NCBI RefSeq assembly: GCF_017298635.1
Contig: NZ_CP071182.1
Coordinates: 2,666,001 to 2,730,000, forward strand
Source of the DNA: Paenalicyclobacillus mengziensis
GTDB lineage: Bacteria > Bacillota > Bacilli > Alicyclobacillales > Alicyclobacillaceae
Direction: 5' to 3'
DNA length: 64,000 nucleotides
Shown: positions 42,609-51,259 of the stretch, one piece after another
Layout of the letters: each line of letters begins with the position of its first letter
How positions within the stretch are numbered: the stretch's first letter is position 1
Notes under the pieces: model-generated
Told to the model about the DNA's origin: nothing
The model's input: the letters and a program-made list of their open reading frames with translations, nothing else
The model's database searches: none
Made by a program: the position numbers and the translations under genes

Positions 42609-45230
42609 TTGGCGTTGACACCCATGATGCAGCAGTACCTCGAAATCAAGGAGTCCAATCCGGATGCACTGTTGATGTTCCGGCTTGGGGACTTTTACGA
42701 ACTGTTTTTTGAAGATGCAGTCACAGCCAGCAAGGTGCTCGAAATTACACTCACAGGGCGTGATGCCGGTGAGCAAGGCCGCGTCCCTATGTGCGGTGTG
42801 CCCCATCACGCAGCACAGCAGTACATCGGCCGCCTCATCGATAACGGGTATTGCGTCGCCATCTGCGAGCAAGTCGAGGACCCGAAGGCGGCGAAAGGCC
42901 TCGTCAAACGCGAGGTCATTCAGGTCGTGACACCAGGGACATGGTTGAAAGACGGGGAGTCGGAGAGTCGATTTCTGGCAGCGGTGACGAAGGTTGGGTT
43001 GCTTATCGGCATTGCGTTTGTCGACGTCGGCACCGGGGAAGTATGGTACGGGTCGGCAAGCGATGAAGAAGCACTGCGGGAACTGCTGGTCAGTTATCGG
43101 CCGCTTGAGATGCTCATCTCGGACGCAGAGTCTGCGTTGGCACCCAAACTCGAGGAATACTGCAAAGAAACGACTGCGAGGCTCAGCACAGTGCCCCACA
43201 GCAGTACACGAAGTAAGCAAGAACTCTCGTCCATCACCCGCCAATACCGGGTTGTACATACAGAGGCCCTCGGCCTTGAGACTCCATCGGCAGAAGCTGC
43301 CGCTGTTGGGCGCTTGATGCTCTACTTGGAGGAGACGCAAAAACAGGTCCTCAGTCACTTAAAGTCGCCGCGGAGCTTTGAAAACGCCGGACAAGCCTTT
43401 CTCGACGTGGTGGCAAAACGAAACCTCGAACTCTTGGAAACGCAGCGGAACAGACAGAAGAAGGGGTCACTGTACGGACTCCTCGACAAAACGAAGACTG
43501 CCATGGGGTCGCGGCAGATGCGCCGCTGGATTGAGCATCCCTTGATGAATGTGGCGCGCATCGAAGCCCGGCTTGAAGCCGTCGAGTGGCTGCTTGGGGA
43601 ACTCTTTGTCCGCGCAGAGCTGCAAGAGTGGCTGGCGCGCGTCTACGACCTCGAGCGGCTTATCGGCAAGGTTGGTTTCGGTTCGGCAAACGCGAGGGAC
43701 CTCGTGGCCATTGCGCAAAGCCTGCAGGCCGTACCGCAGGTGCAAGCGCGCCTCAACGCTGCACCACCACGGCTGTTGTCGCAGCTCTCACAGGACCTGC
43801 CTGATCTGTCGCAGCGCGCGGCTCAGATTCTCAATATACTTGTCGATCAGCCGCCCTTATCCGTCCACGACGGTGGCATGATTCGGGAAGGGGCCGATGA
43901 GGACTTAGACGCCTTTCGCCACATGCACGTAGACGGCAAAGAGTGGCTTGCACAGTTCGAGCAGGAAGAGAAGGAAAAGACCGGTATTCGCACGCTCAAA
44001 GTCGGTTACAACAAGGTGTTCGGCTACTTTGTCGAGGTCTCAAAGGCAAACGTGCACCTCGTACCGGATCGTTATGAGCGCAAACAAACTCTCGCATCCG
44101 CAGAACGCTACACGCTGCCAGAGCTGAAAGCGCGAGAAGACGAGATTTTGCACGCGGAAGAGCGGGCACTCGCGCGGGAGTACGAGATCTTCGTCAGCCT
44201 GCGCGACGAGGTCGCAGCGGCGATTCCAGCCATCCAGAAAACGGCAGAGCGGCTTGCAGAGCTTGACGCCATTTTGTCCCTCGCCACAGCAGCGGTCGAG
44301 TACGGCTATGTGCGCCCCGTCGTCGTCGAGGAGCGCGGGATTGAGATTGTAAACGGGCGCCACCCGATGGTCGAAGCCGCAGCACCCTTGTCGTTTGTGC
44401 CAAACAGCGTCGACCTTGGGTCAGGATGCGACTTCATCCTCCTCACGGGCCCGAACATGGCCGGTAAGAGCACGTATATGCGGCAGATCGCGCTGATTGT
44501 GCTGATGGCGCAAATCGGATCGTTCGTGCCCGCTGACTCAGCGCGCATCGGCGTCGTGGATAGGGTGTTCACCCGCATCGGAGCGTCCGATGACCTTGGA
44601 GCCGGGCAGAGTACGTTTATGGTTGAAATGGTGGAACTCGCACAGATTTTGCGTCAGTCGACACCGCGCAGCCTGGTCCTGCTCGATGAGATTGGACGGG
44701 GGACAAGCACGTACGACGGCATGAGCTTGGCTGAGGCCGTCATGGAGGCATTGCTGGTGCCGGGGCGCAACCCGCTCACCCTGTTTGCCACCCATTATCA
44801 CGAACTGACAGAGCGCGCCGTGGCGCTCAAGCGCGTCGAAAACTTTTCTGTCGCGGTGCAGGAGACCAAAGACGGCGTCACCTTCCTGCACGCCGTCGTG
44901 CCGCGGCCGGCAGACAAGAGTTACGGCATTCAGGTCGCGAAACTCGCGGGGGTTCCGGGGGCGGTCATCAAGCGCGCGACCGAGATTTTAGCCGAGCGGG
45001 AGCAAGAAGCCGCCAGCGGCAGGCGCATGTTGGCGGGCGCAGATGCTGCTGCGGAGGCCGCGACGGCGGTGGAAGCAGAGGCTCCGACAGTCCCCGCTGA
45101 AGTGCTTGACTGGCTCGCTGAGGTGGAGGGTCTTGCCGTCGAACGCATGACCCCGATTGAGGCCATTGGTCGCTTGGACGAAGTGGTGCGCAGAGCAAGG
45201 GAGGTGTCGACATGGGCCAAATCCAGGTAA
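42609..45230 (+). CDS. mutS: DNA mismatch repair protein MutS
   Basis: 873 residues. The mismatch-recognition motif DFYELFFEDA (Phe and Glu of the FYE type) lies near residue 35. The ATPase has Walker A GPNMAGKSTYMRQ, the signature DLGAGQSTFMVEM, Walker B LVLLDEIGRGTSTYDG and the H-loop TLFATHYHEL. TTG 42609 gives MALTPMMQQYLEIKE, which fits the family start. It overlaps mutL by 19 bases, so the repair pair is co-translated. Confidence 0.97.
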   Translation: MALTPMMQQYLEIKESNPDALLMFRLGDFYELFFEDAVTASKVLEITLTGRDAGEQGRVPMCGVPHHAAQQYIGRLIDNGYCVAICEQVEDPKAAKGLVKREVIQVVTPGTWLKDGESESRFLAAVTKVGLLIGIAFVDVGTGEVWYGSASDEEALRELLVSYRPLEMLISDAESALAPKLEEYCKETTARLSTVPHSSTRSKQELSSITRQYRVVHTEALGLETPSAEAAAVGRLMLYLEETQKQVLSHLKSPRSFENAGQAFLDVVAKRNLELLETQRNRQKKGSLYGLLDKTKTAMGSRQMRRWIEHPLMNVARIEARLEAVEWLLGELFVRAELQEWLARVYDLERLIGKVGFGSANARDLVAIAQSLQAVPQVQARLNAAPPRLLSQLSQDLPDLSQRAAQILNILVDQPPLSVHDGGMIREGADEDLDAFRHMHVDGKEWLAQFEQEEKEKTGIRTLKVGYNKVFGYFVEVSKANVHLVPDRYERKQTLASAERYTLPELKAREDEILHAEERALAREYEIFVSLRDEVAAAIPAIQKTAERLAELDAILSLATAAVEYGYVRPVVVEERGIEIVNGRHPMVEAAAPLSFVPNSVDLGSGCDFILLTGPNMAGKSTYMRQIALIVLMAQIGSFVPADSARIGVVDRVFTRIGASDDLGAGQSTFMVEMVELAQILRQSTPRSLVLLDEIGRGTSTYDGMSLAEAVMEALLVPGRNPLTLFATHYHELTERAVALKRVENFSVAVQETKDGVTFLHAVVPRPADKSYGIQVAKLAGVPGAVIKRATEILAEREQEAASGRRMLAGADAAAEAATAVEAEAPTVPAEVLDWLAEVEGLAVERMTPIEAIGRLDEVVRRAREVSTWAKSR

Positions 45231-47407
45231 TGTCTGAGGCTTTAGCCAACCAGATTGCTGCCGGTGAAGTCGTCGAGCGCCCGGCATCGTGCGTCAAGGA
45301 ACTGGTGGAGAACAGTCTTGACGCGGGGGCGAAGACGCTTGTCGTTCAACTCGAAGAAGGCGGCATCAAGCGTATCCGCGTACAGGACGACGGACATGGG
45401 ATGGATGAAGACGACCTTCGGCTGGCATTTGCCAGACACGCCAGCAGTAAGGTCAAGTCCTCCCGCGACCTGTTTCGCATTGGCACATTAGGGTTTCGCG
45501 GCGAAGCTTTGGCTTCGATTGCCGCCGTGGCCCGCGTGAGTCTGCAGTCGCGAATGGCGGGCAGTGAGCAAGGATACGGCATCACGGTCGAAGGCAGCAC
45601 CACGAAAAGTCCGGTTACGCCGGTTGGAATGCCGGTTGGCACCATCATCGAAGTTGCCGATCTGTTCTTCAACACCCCAGCCCGCCTCAAATACCTTCGC
45701 ACCGTTCAGACCGAGCAGGCGCGGTGTGTCGAGGTTGTGCAAAAGGCTGCCCTTAGCCGTCCAGACGTGCGGATGCGCGTGCTGGTGGACGGCCATGTCC
45801 TGTTTCAGACGACGGGCACCGGGAATCCGCAGAACGTGCTTGCGACGCTGTATGGCGTCGGCGAGGCAGGCCAGTTTCTGCGCGTGGAAGGACAGACGCC
45901 CGATTACCGCGTCCTCGGTTACATTGGGCGGCCGACGCAGGCACGCTCCAATCGCACGCACGCCAATCTTTTCGTGAACCAGCGGCCGATTCGAAACATC
46001 GCCGTGCACCAGGCCGTTGCCGCAGGATACGGGCAGCGGCTGATGGTCAACAAACAGCCCATTTACGCGCTCTACATCGACCTCGACCCCGGACTTGTCG
46101 ATGTGAATATCCATCCGCATAAATCAGAGGTCCGCTTCAGCGAGGAGCGCGACCTGACTCAGCTTGTGCAGACCATCGTCCGCAAGGCCCTCGACGAGGC
46201 GTTCCTCGTACCGACGGCGCGGTTCAGCAACCCGACTAGCCGGGCGGAACAGACACCGCGGCCTGTCCAGACGGGACTTGGCATCATCGCAAAGTCACCG
46301 TGGCATGACGGCAGCCGTCCAGAGGGCGGCAACCCGGCCAATAAAGCGGAGGCCAAGCCGCAAGAGGCCAACCGTCCGGAAGCCAACCTGCAGAGAGACG
46401 AAGCCGTGCAATCAGAGCACTCCCGGGGGCCATCGACGCAAACGAGTGGTTCGTCGTACGCCGCTCGCCCGCCGCAGCCTGGCATATCACTTCAGGGAGT
46501 TCAGTCTCGCCCATCTGCAATCGGCAGCCGTTCAACCAACGTGCCAGGGGCAGCACAGCAGGTGAAATATCCCGCGGGCAGCCGCTCTCTATCCCCTGAG
46601 GTCCTTGAGACCATGTACGGTACGGAAGGCGCGAGCGAGATTCACGTGCGGGAACGCCCAGTTGACAGGGACGATGTCGCGCTTGCCACCGAAGATGCCG
46701 CGCTTGCCACCGAAGATGCCGCGCTTGCCACCGAAGATGCCGCGCTTGCCACCGAAGATGCCGGACCTGCCAGCGAGGGTGCCCAACTCATTCAAGCAGA
46801 GGCTGCACCCGCGCCCACCAGAGAAGGCTGGCGCCTGCGACCCATCGGCCAGACGCTTGGCATGTACATCCTCGCCGACGACGGGGAAGACCTGTACATC
46901 ATCGATCAGCACGCTGCCCACGAACGCGTCCTCTATGAACGGTTCACAAAGCAGATGGCGGCGAGGTCAGCGCACAGCATCGAGCTCTTGACGCCACTCA
47001 CGTTTCACCTGTCACCAGGCGATGCCGCCGTGCTGACGCAGCACATTGACGTGCTCGCCGAGATGGGGCTCTCGTTTGAGCCGTTTGGCGGCTATTCGTT
47101 TATGCTCCGATCGATTCCTCTTGTGTGGGACGGGCTGAATCCGACCGCCCTCGCAGAGGACCTCGTGTCTTCGCTCGCAGAGGACGCCCGCGCTGTCGAC
47201 GTGAAGGGGGCGCTCAAGGAGCGGATCATCCTGCGTGCCTGCAAAGCCGCCATCAAGGCCAATCACAGGTTGTCGGACATGGAAATGCGGGCGCTGATTG
47301 ACGCCTTTTCCGACCTTGACGATCCGTTCCACTGCCCCCACGGCCGCCCGGTTTTCGTTCGTTTGACGAGCCGCGATCTGGAAAAGGAGTTTCGGCGCAT
47401 TGTCTGA
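45212..47407 (+). CDS. mutL: DNA mismatch repair protein MutL (endonuclease type)
   Basis: 731 residues. The GHKL ATPase N-terminus (ANQIAAGEVVERPASCVKELVENSLDAGA, with DDGHGM and GFRGEALASI) spans residues 1-330. A long Ala/Pro/Gln/Ser linker contains four exact 7-residue repeats (ALATEDA), encoded at 46679-46762. The C-terminal endonuclease motif DQHAAHERVLYE matches DQHAX2EX4E, and CPHGRPV is also present, so this is a nicking MutL. ATG 45212 is inside the mutS end. The 3' end overlaps the methyltransferase gene by 8 bases. Confidence 0.97.
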   Translation: MGQIQVMSEALANQIAAGEVVERPASCVKELVENSLDAGAKTLVVQLEEGGIKRIRVQDDGHGMDEDDLRLAFARHASSKVKSSRDLFRIGTLGFRGEALASIAAVARVSLQSRMAGSEQGYGITVEGSTTKSPVTPVGMPVGTIIEVADLFFNTPARLKYLRTVQTEQARCVEVVQKAALSRPDVRMRVLVDGHVLFQTTGTGNPQNVLATLYGVGEAGQFLRVEGQTPDYRVLGYIGRPTQARSNRTHANLFVNQRPIRNIAVHQAVAAGYGQRLMVNKQPIYALYIDLDPGLVDVNIHPHKSEVRFSEERDLTQLVQTIVRKALDEAFLVPTARFSNPTSRAEQTPRPVQTGLGIIAKSPWHDGSRPEGGNPANKAEAKPQEANRPEANLQRDEAVQSEHSRGPSTQTSGSSYAARPPQPGISLQGVQSRPSAIGSRSTNVPGAAQQVKYPAGSRSLSPEVLETMYGTEGASEIHVRERPVDRDDVALATEDAALATEDAALATEDAALATEDAGPASEGAQLIQAEAAPAPTREGWRLRPIGQTLGMYILADDGEDLYIIDQHAAHERVLYERFTKQMAARSAHSIELLTPLTFHLSPGDAAVLTQHIDVLAEMGLSFEPFGGYSFMLRSIPLVWDGLNPTALAEDLVSSLAEDARAVDVKGALKERIILRACKAAIKANHRLSDMEMRALIDAFSDLDDPFHCPHGRPVFVRLTSRDLEKEFRRIV
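46679..46762. repeat. Four perfect 21-bp tandem repeats inside mutL
   Basis: Identical 21-bp units start at 46679, 46700, 46721 and 46742. They encode Ala-Leu-Ala-Thr-Glu-Asp-Ala in the interdomain linker. Copy-number change stays in frame. Confidence 0.97.
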
Positions 47408-48323
47408 GCAAACCAGAGGAGTGGAAGCCGAGAATCAAGGAGTAGACAGCGGGGAAGCGGGAACTCGAGGTCTGCCAAACCGTGCGGTGCAGTTGGGCCT
47501 AGAGGCCCGACACCAAAGCCCGGCGCGCCGGCTCGTCTGCACCACACCGTGGCGTGAGACCGCTGCCCAGAGACGCCTTGCAGACCATCTCGCCGGTTGG
47601 TTTCACTGCCGTCTCGTTCGCCGCGGCGACAGAAACCTCGTCCAGATCTGTGCCGACGAAGGGGTTGATACCGTCGTCGTGGCGGATAAGTGGCCGAAAG
47701 TGTACCTGCTGGAGGACCCTGAGACACCCGTCTTCTTTCACCCTGGCATGGGGATGATGCGCATCCAGCGGATGGAGCGCGGGGAGACCGATCGCCTCGT
47801 GACCGCCGCCCGCCTTAAACCGGCCGAGACGGTGCTCGACTGTACCCTCGGAGCGGGATCGGACACCTTAGCCCTTGCCTATGCCCTCGGCCCCTTAGGA
47901 CGCGTCATCAGTTGCGAGGTGGAGCCCGTGCTTGAGCGCCTCTTCAGCTACGCCAAGGCGCACGGTTTTGAGCCTTATACAGAGCTCGAGGCGTTAGCCA
48001 ATCGCATCGACGTCGTCCACATGCACCACCTCGACTGGCTTCGCTCTTTGCCGGACGGATTTGCGGATGTGGTCTATTTTGACCCGATGTTTCGCGCAGA
48101 GTCCCTCGGCCGATCCGCTAGCATGGACGCGCTGCGCGGCCTGACACACCCGGAGCCCTTGTCTTTGGAGGCCGTGAAAGAGGCGAAACGCGTGGCAAGA
48201 CAGGCGGTGGTCGTCAAGGAGCGTCCGCGGTCTGGGGAGTTTCACAGACTTGGTCTTGTTCCCGACAAACTGCGGGCCAAGATTGCGTACGGCGTGTGGC
48301 GAAAGGGGGAGGCATCCGAATGA
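47400..48323 (+). CDS. Class I SAM-dependent methyltransferase (RsmJ/YhiQ-like)
   Basis: 307 residues. After a ~35-residue variable leader, the SAM motif I is VLDCTLGAGSDTLALAYAL (near residue 145) and the catalytic-type motif VVYFDPMFR (near residue 223) resembles the DPMFP motif of RsmJ, a 16S rRNA m2G methyltransferase. The FHPGMGMMRIQRMERGETD segment is typical of this DUF548-like group. TTG 47400 follows AAAAGGAG and overlaps the mutL stop. The stop overlaps miaA as ATGA. The substrate is inferred, not shown. Confidence 0.8.
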   Translation: MSEQTRGVEAENQGVDSGEAGTRGLPNRAVQLGLEARHQSPARRLVCTTPWRETAAQRRLADHLAGWFHCRLVRRGDRNLVQICADEGVDTVVVADKWPKVYLLEDPETPVFFHPGMGMMRIQRMERGETDRLVTAARLKPAETVLDCTLGAGSDTLALAYALGPLGRVISCEVEPVLERLFSYAKAHGFEPYTELEALANRIDVVHMHHLDWLRSLPDGFADVVYFDPMFRAESLGRSASMDALRGLTHPEPLSLEAVKEAKRVARQAVVVKERPRSGEFHRLGLVPDKLRAKIAYGVWRKGEASE

Positions 48324-49291
48324 TGGACGCAAAGCCACCCGTTCTTTGTATTGTTGGGCCGACCGCGACCGGTAAGAGCGACCTTGGCATTCTTGTCGCG
48401 AAGGCGGTTCACGGCGAAGTGTTGTCGGCCGACTCGATGCAGGTGTACAGAGGCATGGATATCGGCACAGCGAAGCTGTCGAAAGCCGAGATGGAAGGTG
48501 TGCCGCACCACTTGCTTGATTTGGTCTATCCCGATGTCCCCTTTTCCGTCGCCGAGTGGACGGCTGAAGCGGACGAGGTGATAGGGCGGCTCCACCGCGA
48601 AGGGAAGTTGCCGATTGTCGTTGGCGGGACGGGCCTATACATTCGCGCGGTTACAGAAGACCTGGACTTTGCAGAACAGCCAGGGCTGCTGGCCATCCGC
48701 GAGAAGTGGCAGGCGTATGCCCTGGAGCACGGACCGGAGCGGTTGCACGAGGAGTTGAAACAGCGTGATAGTGTAACGGCGCAGCGCCTTCACCCAAACG
48801 ACGTACGCCGCGTCATTCGCGCGCTTGAGGTGGGGGAGGCGACCGGAAAGCCGATGTCGAGCACGTACGACTGGACTTTGCAAGGCGGCCGTTATCACAC
48901 AGCCTTATTTGGCCTTACCATGCCGAGAGAAGCGTTGTACGAACGCATCAACCTGCGCGTCGACAAAATGGTCGAGAGCGGACTTTATGACGAAGTGAAA
49001 CGCCTGCTCGAACGCGGATACAACGAGCAGAACACGTCCATGCAGGCCATCGGCTACAAGGAGATGGTCCGGGCCGTGCATGGTGAAATGGCGCTCGAGC
49101 AGGCGATTGAAGACATCAAACAGGCGACGCGGCGGTTTGCAAAGAGACAGCTGTCTTGGTTTCGACGCGACAAGAGAATCGAGTGGATTACCCTTGACGC
49201 CTCGGGAAACTTGACGAATGTAGACAAAATGCGTATTTTGCAAGTAGCAGAAGCCCTCTCAGCAGGAATTGTACAGACAAACCTAGAATAG
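48320..49291 (+). CDS. miaA: tRNA dimethylallyltransferase MiaA
   Basis: 323 residues. Adds the dimethylallyl group to A37 of tRNAs reading UNN codons, producing the substrate for MiaB. Walker A-like GPTATGKSDLG is at residues 12-22; SADSMQVYRGMDIGTAK, PHHLLD, VGGTGLYIRAV and the C-terminal RRFAKRQLSWFRRD are family signatures. ATG 48320 follows GGGGGAGG; the frame extends upstream to GTG 48296 without support. miaA-hfq is a conserved pair. Confidence 0.97.
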   Translation: MMDAKPPVLCIVGPTATGKSDLGILVAKAVHGEVLSADSMQVYRGMDIGTAKLSKAEMEGVPHHLLDLVYPDVPFSVAEWTAEADEVIGRLHREGKLPIVVGGTGLYIRAVTEDLDFAEQPGLLAIREKWQAYALEHGPERLHEELKQRDSVTAQRLHPNDVRRVIRALEVGEATGKPMSSTYDWTLQGGRYHTALFGLTMPREALYERINLRVDKMVESGLYDEVKRLLERGYNEQNTSMQAIGYKEMVRAVHGEMALEQAIEDIKQATRRFAKRQLSWFRRDKRIEWITLDASGNLTNVDKMRILQVAEALSAGIVQTNLE

Positions 49292-49325
49292 GTGTAAGTA
49301 ACTACAGAGGAGCGGAGGATTTGTC

Positions 49326-49571
49326 ATGACCAAACAACCCGTGAACATTCAGGATACCTTTCTCAACCAAATTCGCAAGGACAAAATCCCTGTCATCGTG
49401 TACCTGGTGAACGGGTTTCAGATTCGCGGGAATGTGAAGGCGTTTGACAACTTTACAATCGTACTCGATGCGGATGGCAAGCAACAACTCATCTACAAGC
49501 ATGCCATTTCCACATTTACGCCGATGCGAAGCGTGAATCTGAACTTCGAATCCTCTGCGAGCGATTCGTGA
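49326..49571 (+). CDS. hfq: RNA-binding protein Hfq
   Basis: 81 residues. Sm-like hexameric RNA-binding protein. Sm1 covers [23 protein letters not shown] and Sm2 ends [12 protein letters not shown] (the YKHAI signature). The polar C-terminal tail is short. ATG 49326 has a GCGGAGG site and lies 35 bases after miaA. Confidence 0.97.
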   Translation: MTKQPVNIQDTFLNQIRKDKIPVIVYLVNGFQIRGNVKAFDNFTIVLDADGKQQLIYKHAISTFTPMRSVNLNFESSASDS

Positions 49572-49578
49572 CAATCTG

Positions 49579-49598
49579 CGTCCGTTGATGGACGTTTT
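49579..49598 (+). terminator. Short terminator after hfq
   Basis: CGTCC-GTTGAT-GGACG, then TTTT. Only a 5-bp stem, so moderate strength. The remaining gap to the first tRNA also holds a repeated TGTTAGGTnCAGATnG (about 49659-49691) with no assigned role. Confidence 0.55.
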
Positions 49599-49848
49599 CG
49601 CATTCATGGGCTTTTTCACATGGCAGGACGAGATGCTGACATTGTTGGTCCAGACGAGTGTTAGGTCCAGATTGATGTTAGGTACAGATGGGGTTGTTTG
49701 ACGCCAGTGGTTCGCTCTTATGGGCGAATTCGGTGCGGCAAACGCCCATCTTTCGTATGGCTCGCATGGGAACTTCTTACTTGTGTTCCATCGCAAGACT
49801 CTTTTTGTAAGTGGTAGAAACTGTATCATAGAAGTTGTGAAACCATCG

Positions 49849-49876
49849 TTGACAAGGCGCTTCAGGATGTGATAAG
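49849..49876 (+). promoter_or_regulatory. Promoter of the tRNA cluster
   Basis: TTGACA (49849-49854), 16-bp spacer, GATAAG (49871-49876) preceded by TGT, giving an extended -10. It lies 18 bases before the first tRNA. Confidence 0.7.
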
Positions 49877-49893
49877 TTATTTCCTGTCGCTGC

Positions 49894-49969
49894 GCCAGCG
49901 TAGCTCAGCAGGCAGAGCAACTGACTTGTAATCAGTAGGTCGCAGGTTCGATTCCTGTCGCTGGCTCCA
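49894..49969 (+). tRNA. tRNA-Thr (TGT)
   Basis: Acceptor GCCAGCG / CGCTGGC, discriminator T, encoded CCA. Anticodon loop CTTGTAA gives TGT. First gene of a 12-tRNA cluster. Confidence 0.96.
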
Positions 49970-49975
49970 AGCCGT

Positions 49976-50059
49976 GGAGGGGTACCAAAGTGGCCAAATG
50001 GGGCGGACTGTAAATCCGTTGCGAAAGCTTCGTGTGTTCGAATCACACCCCCTCCACCA
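49976..50059 (+). tRNA. tRNA-Tyr (GTA)
   Basis: Acceptor GGAGGGG / CCCCTCC, discriminator A, encoded CCA. Loop CTGTAAA gives GTA; a long variable arm fits tRNA-Tyr. Confidence 0.96.
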
Positions 50060-50101
50060 CAAGCAACAAATGCGTGTCCAAGCAGTTGGGACATGCCAAA
50101 T

Positions 50102-50177
50102 AGGGGCGTAGTTCAGCTGGTAGAACGGCGGTCTCCAAAACCGCATGTCGTGGGTTCGAATCCTGCCGCCCCTGCCA
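50102..50177 (+). tRNA. tRNA-Trp (CCA)
   Basis: Acceptor AGGGGCG / CGCCCCT, discriminator G, encoded CCA end. Anticodon loop CTCCAAA gives CCA. Confidence 0.96.
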
Positions 50178-50180
50178 TAT

Positions 50181-50257
50181 GGTGAGTGTGGCGAAGTGGT
50201 TAACGCACCGGATTGTGGTTCCGGCACTCGTGGGTTCGATTCCCATCACTCACCCCA
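50181..50257 (+). tRNA. tRNA-His (GTG)
   Basis: Acceptor GTGAGTG / CACTCAC with the extra G-1 at 50181 facing discriminator C, as required for HisRS. Loop TTGTGGT gives GTG; CCA encoded. Confidence 0.96.
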
Positions 50258-50260
50258 TAT

Positions 50261-50335
50261 TGGGGTGTAGCCAAGCGGTAAGGCAACGGACTTTGACTCC
50301 GTCACGCGAAGGTTCGATTCCTTCCACCCCAGCCA
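50261..50335 (+). tRNA. tRNA-Gln (TTG)
   Basis: Acceptor TGGGGTG / CACCCCA, discriminator G, encoded CCA. Loop CTTTGAC gives TTG. Confidence 0.96.
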
Positions 50336-50366
50336 GTCCTTACTCACGGCGAAAGCCGTGGAAGAT

Positions 50367-50443
50367 GTGCCCGTAGCTCAGCTGGATAGAGTGCTTGACT
50401 ACGAATCAAGAGGTCGGGAGTTCGAATCTCTCCGGGCACGCCA
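50367..50443 (+). tRNA. tRNA-Arg (ACG)
   Basis: Acceptor GTGCCCG / CGGGCAC, discriminator G, encoded CCA. Loop CTACGAA gives ACG (A34 expected to become inosine). Confidence 0.96.
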
Positions 50444-50446
50444 CAT

Positions 50447-50523
50447 CGGGTATTAGCGCAGCTTGGTAGCGCGCCTGCCTTGGGAGCAGGAGGTCGCAGG
50501 TTCAAATCCTGCATACCCGACCA
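50447..50523 (+). tRNA. tRNA-Pro (TGG)
   Basis: Acceptor CGGGTAT / ATACCCG, discriminator A, encoded CCA. Loop CTTGGGA gives TGG. Confidence 0.96.
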
Positions 50524-50524
50524 C

Positions 50525-50540
50525 GCTGTTTTCGAACAGC
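50525..50540 (+). other. UUCG-loop hairpin between tRNA-Pro and the repeat block
   Basis: GCTGTT-TTCG-AACAGC, perfect 6-bp stem with a stable tetraloop; likely a processing or stability element in the tRNA precursor. Confidence 0.5.
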
Positions 50541-50622
50541 GACTGTAGGGAATAGTGACTGTAACAAAACGGTGACTGTAGGAAAGCTGTGACTGTTGCG
50601 AAGCAGTGACTGCAGAACTGGT
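50539..50622 (+). repeat. Five ~17-bp direct repeats (GTGACTGTAG type) in the tRNA cluster
   Basis: The core G-YGACTGY recurs at 50539, 50555, 50572, 50589 and 50606, a period of 16-17 bp; the rest of each unit is diverged. It fills the 123-base gap between tRNA-Pro and tRNA-Ala. Confidence 0.75.
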
Positions 50623-50646
50623 GAGGTTCGTCAAAGCATCCATCAT

Positions 50647-50722
50647 GGGGGTATAGCTCAGCTGGGAGAGCACCTGCCTTGCACGCAGGGGGTCATCGGT
50701 TCGAATCCGTTTACCTCCACCA
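50647..50722 (+). tRNA. tRNA-Ala (TGC)
   Basis: Acceptor GGGGGTA / TACCTCC (one G-T pair), discriminator A, encoded CCA. Loop CTTGCAC gives TGC. Confidence 0.95.
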
Positions 50723-50756
50723 GGTACCTGCCGCTCCAAAGGCGGCAGGCAAGCAT

Positions 50757-50831
50757 TCCTCGATAGCTCAGCGGTAGAGCATCCGGCTGTTAACCGGAGG
50801 GTCGTAGGTTCGAATCCTACTCGGGGAGCCA
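50757..50831 (+). tRNA. tRNA-Asn (GTT)
   Basis: Acceptor TCCTCGA / TCGGGGA, discriminator G, encoded CCA. Loop CTGTTAA gives GTT. Confidence 0.95.
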
Positions 50832-50833
50832 AT

Positions 50834-50909
50834 GCTCCCATAGCTCAGTCGGCAGAGCGCATCCATGGTAAGGATGAGGTCATCGGTTCAAATCCGATTG
50901 GGAGCTCCA
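50834..50909 (+). tRNA. tRNA-Thr (GGT)
   Basis: Acceptor GCTCCCA / TGGGAGC, discriminator T, encoded CCA. Loop ATGGTAA gives GGT. Loop position 32 is A rather than the usual pyrimidine. Confidence 0.94.
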
Positions 50910-50988
50910 TGTATCGATGTGTTGCTGGGAAAGCTAGACGGCGGCACAAAGGTTCAGTAAAATAGCAGCATTAATCCATCTTTTCGAT

Positions 50989-51064
50989 GGGCGGTTAGCT
51001 CAGTTGGGAGAGCACCTGCCTTACAAGCAGGGGGTCAGCGGTTCGAGCCCGTTACCGCCCACCA
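50989..51064 (+). tRNA. tRNA-Val (TAC)
   Basis: Acceptor GGGCGGT / ACCGCCC, discriminator A, encoded CCA. Loop CTTACAA gives TAC. Confidence 0.96.
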
Positions 51065-51068
51065 CAAT

Positions 51069-51162
51069 GGAGTGATGGCCGAGTAGGTCGAAGGCGCTCG
51101 CCTGCTAAGCGAGTATACGGGCAAAACCCGTATCGAGGGTTCGAATCCCTCTCACTCCGCCA
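51069..51162 (+). tRNA. tRNA-Ser (GCT)
   Basis: Acceptor GGAGTGA / TCACTCC, discriminator G, encoded CCA; long variable arm (ATACGGGCAAAACCCGTAT stem). Loop CTGCTAA gives GCT. Last tRNA of the cluster. Confidence 0.96.
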
Positions 51163-51166
51163 ATTA

Positions 51167-51200
51167 AAATGGGTACACCACTTGGTGTACCCATTTCTCA
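51167..51200 (+). terminator. Terminator of the tRNA cluster
   Basis: AAATGGGTACACC / GGTGTACCCATTT, perfect 13-bp stem, 4-nt loop, followed by CTCAT. It starts 5 bases past tRNA-Ser. Confidence 0.88.
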
Positions 51201-51259
51201 TAATACTGATGGTTATCGTGGACAACACGTTGCAAGCTCTCGGTGATGGAAGGGCATGA

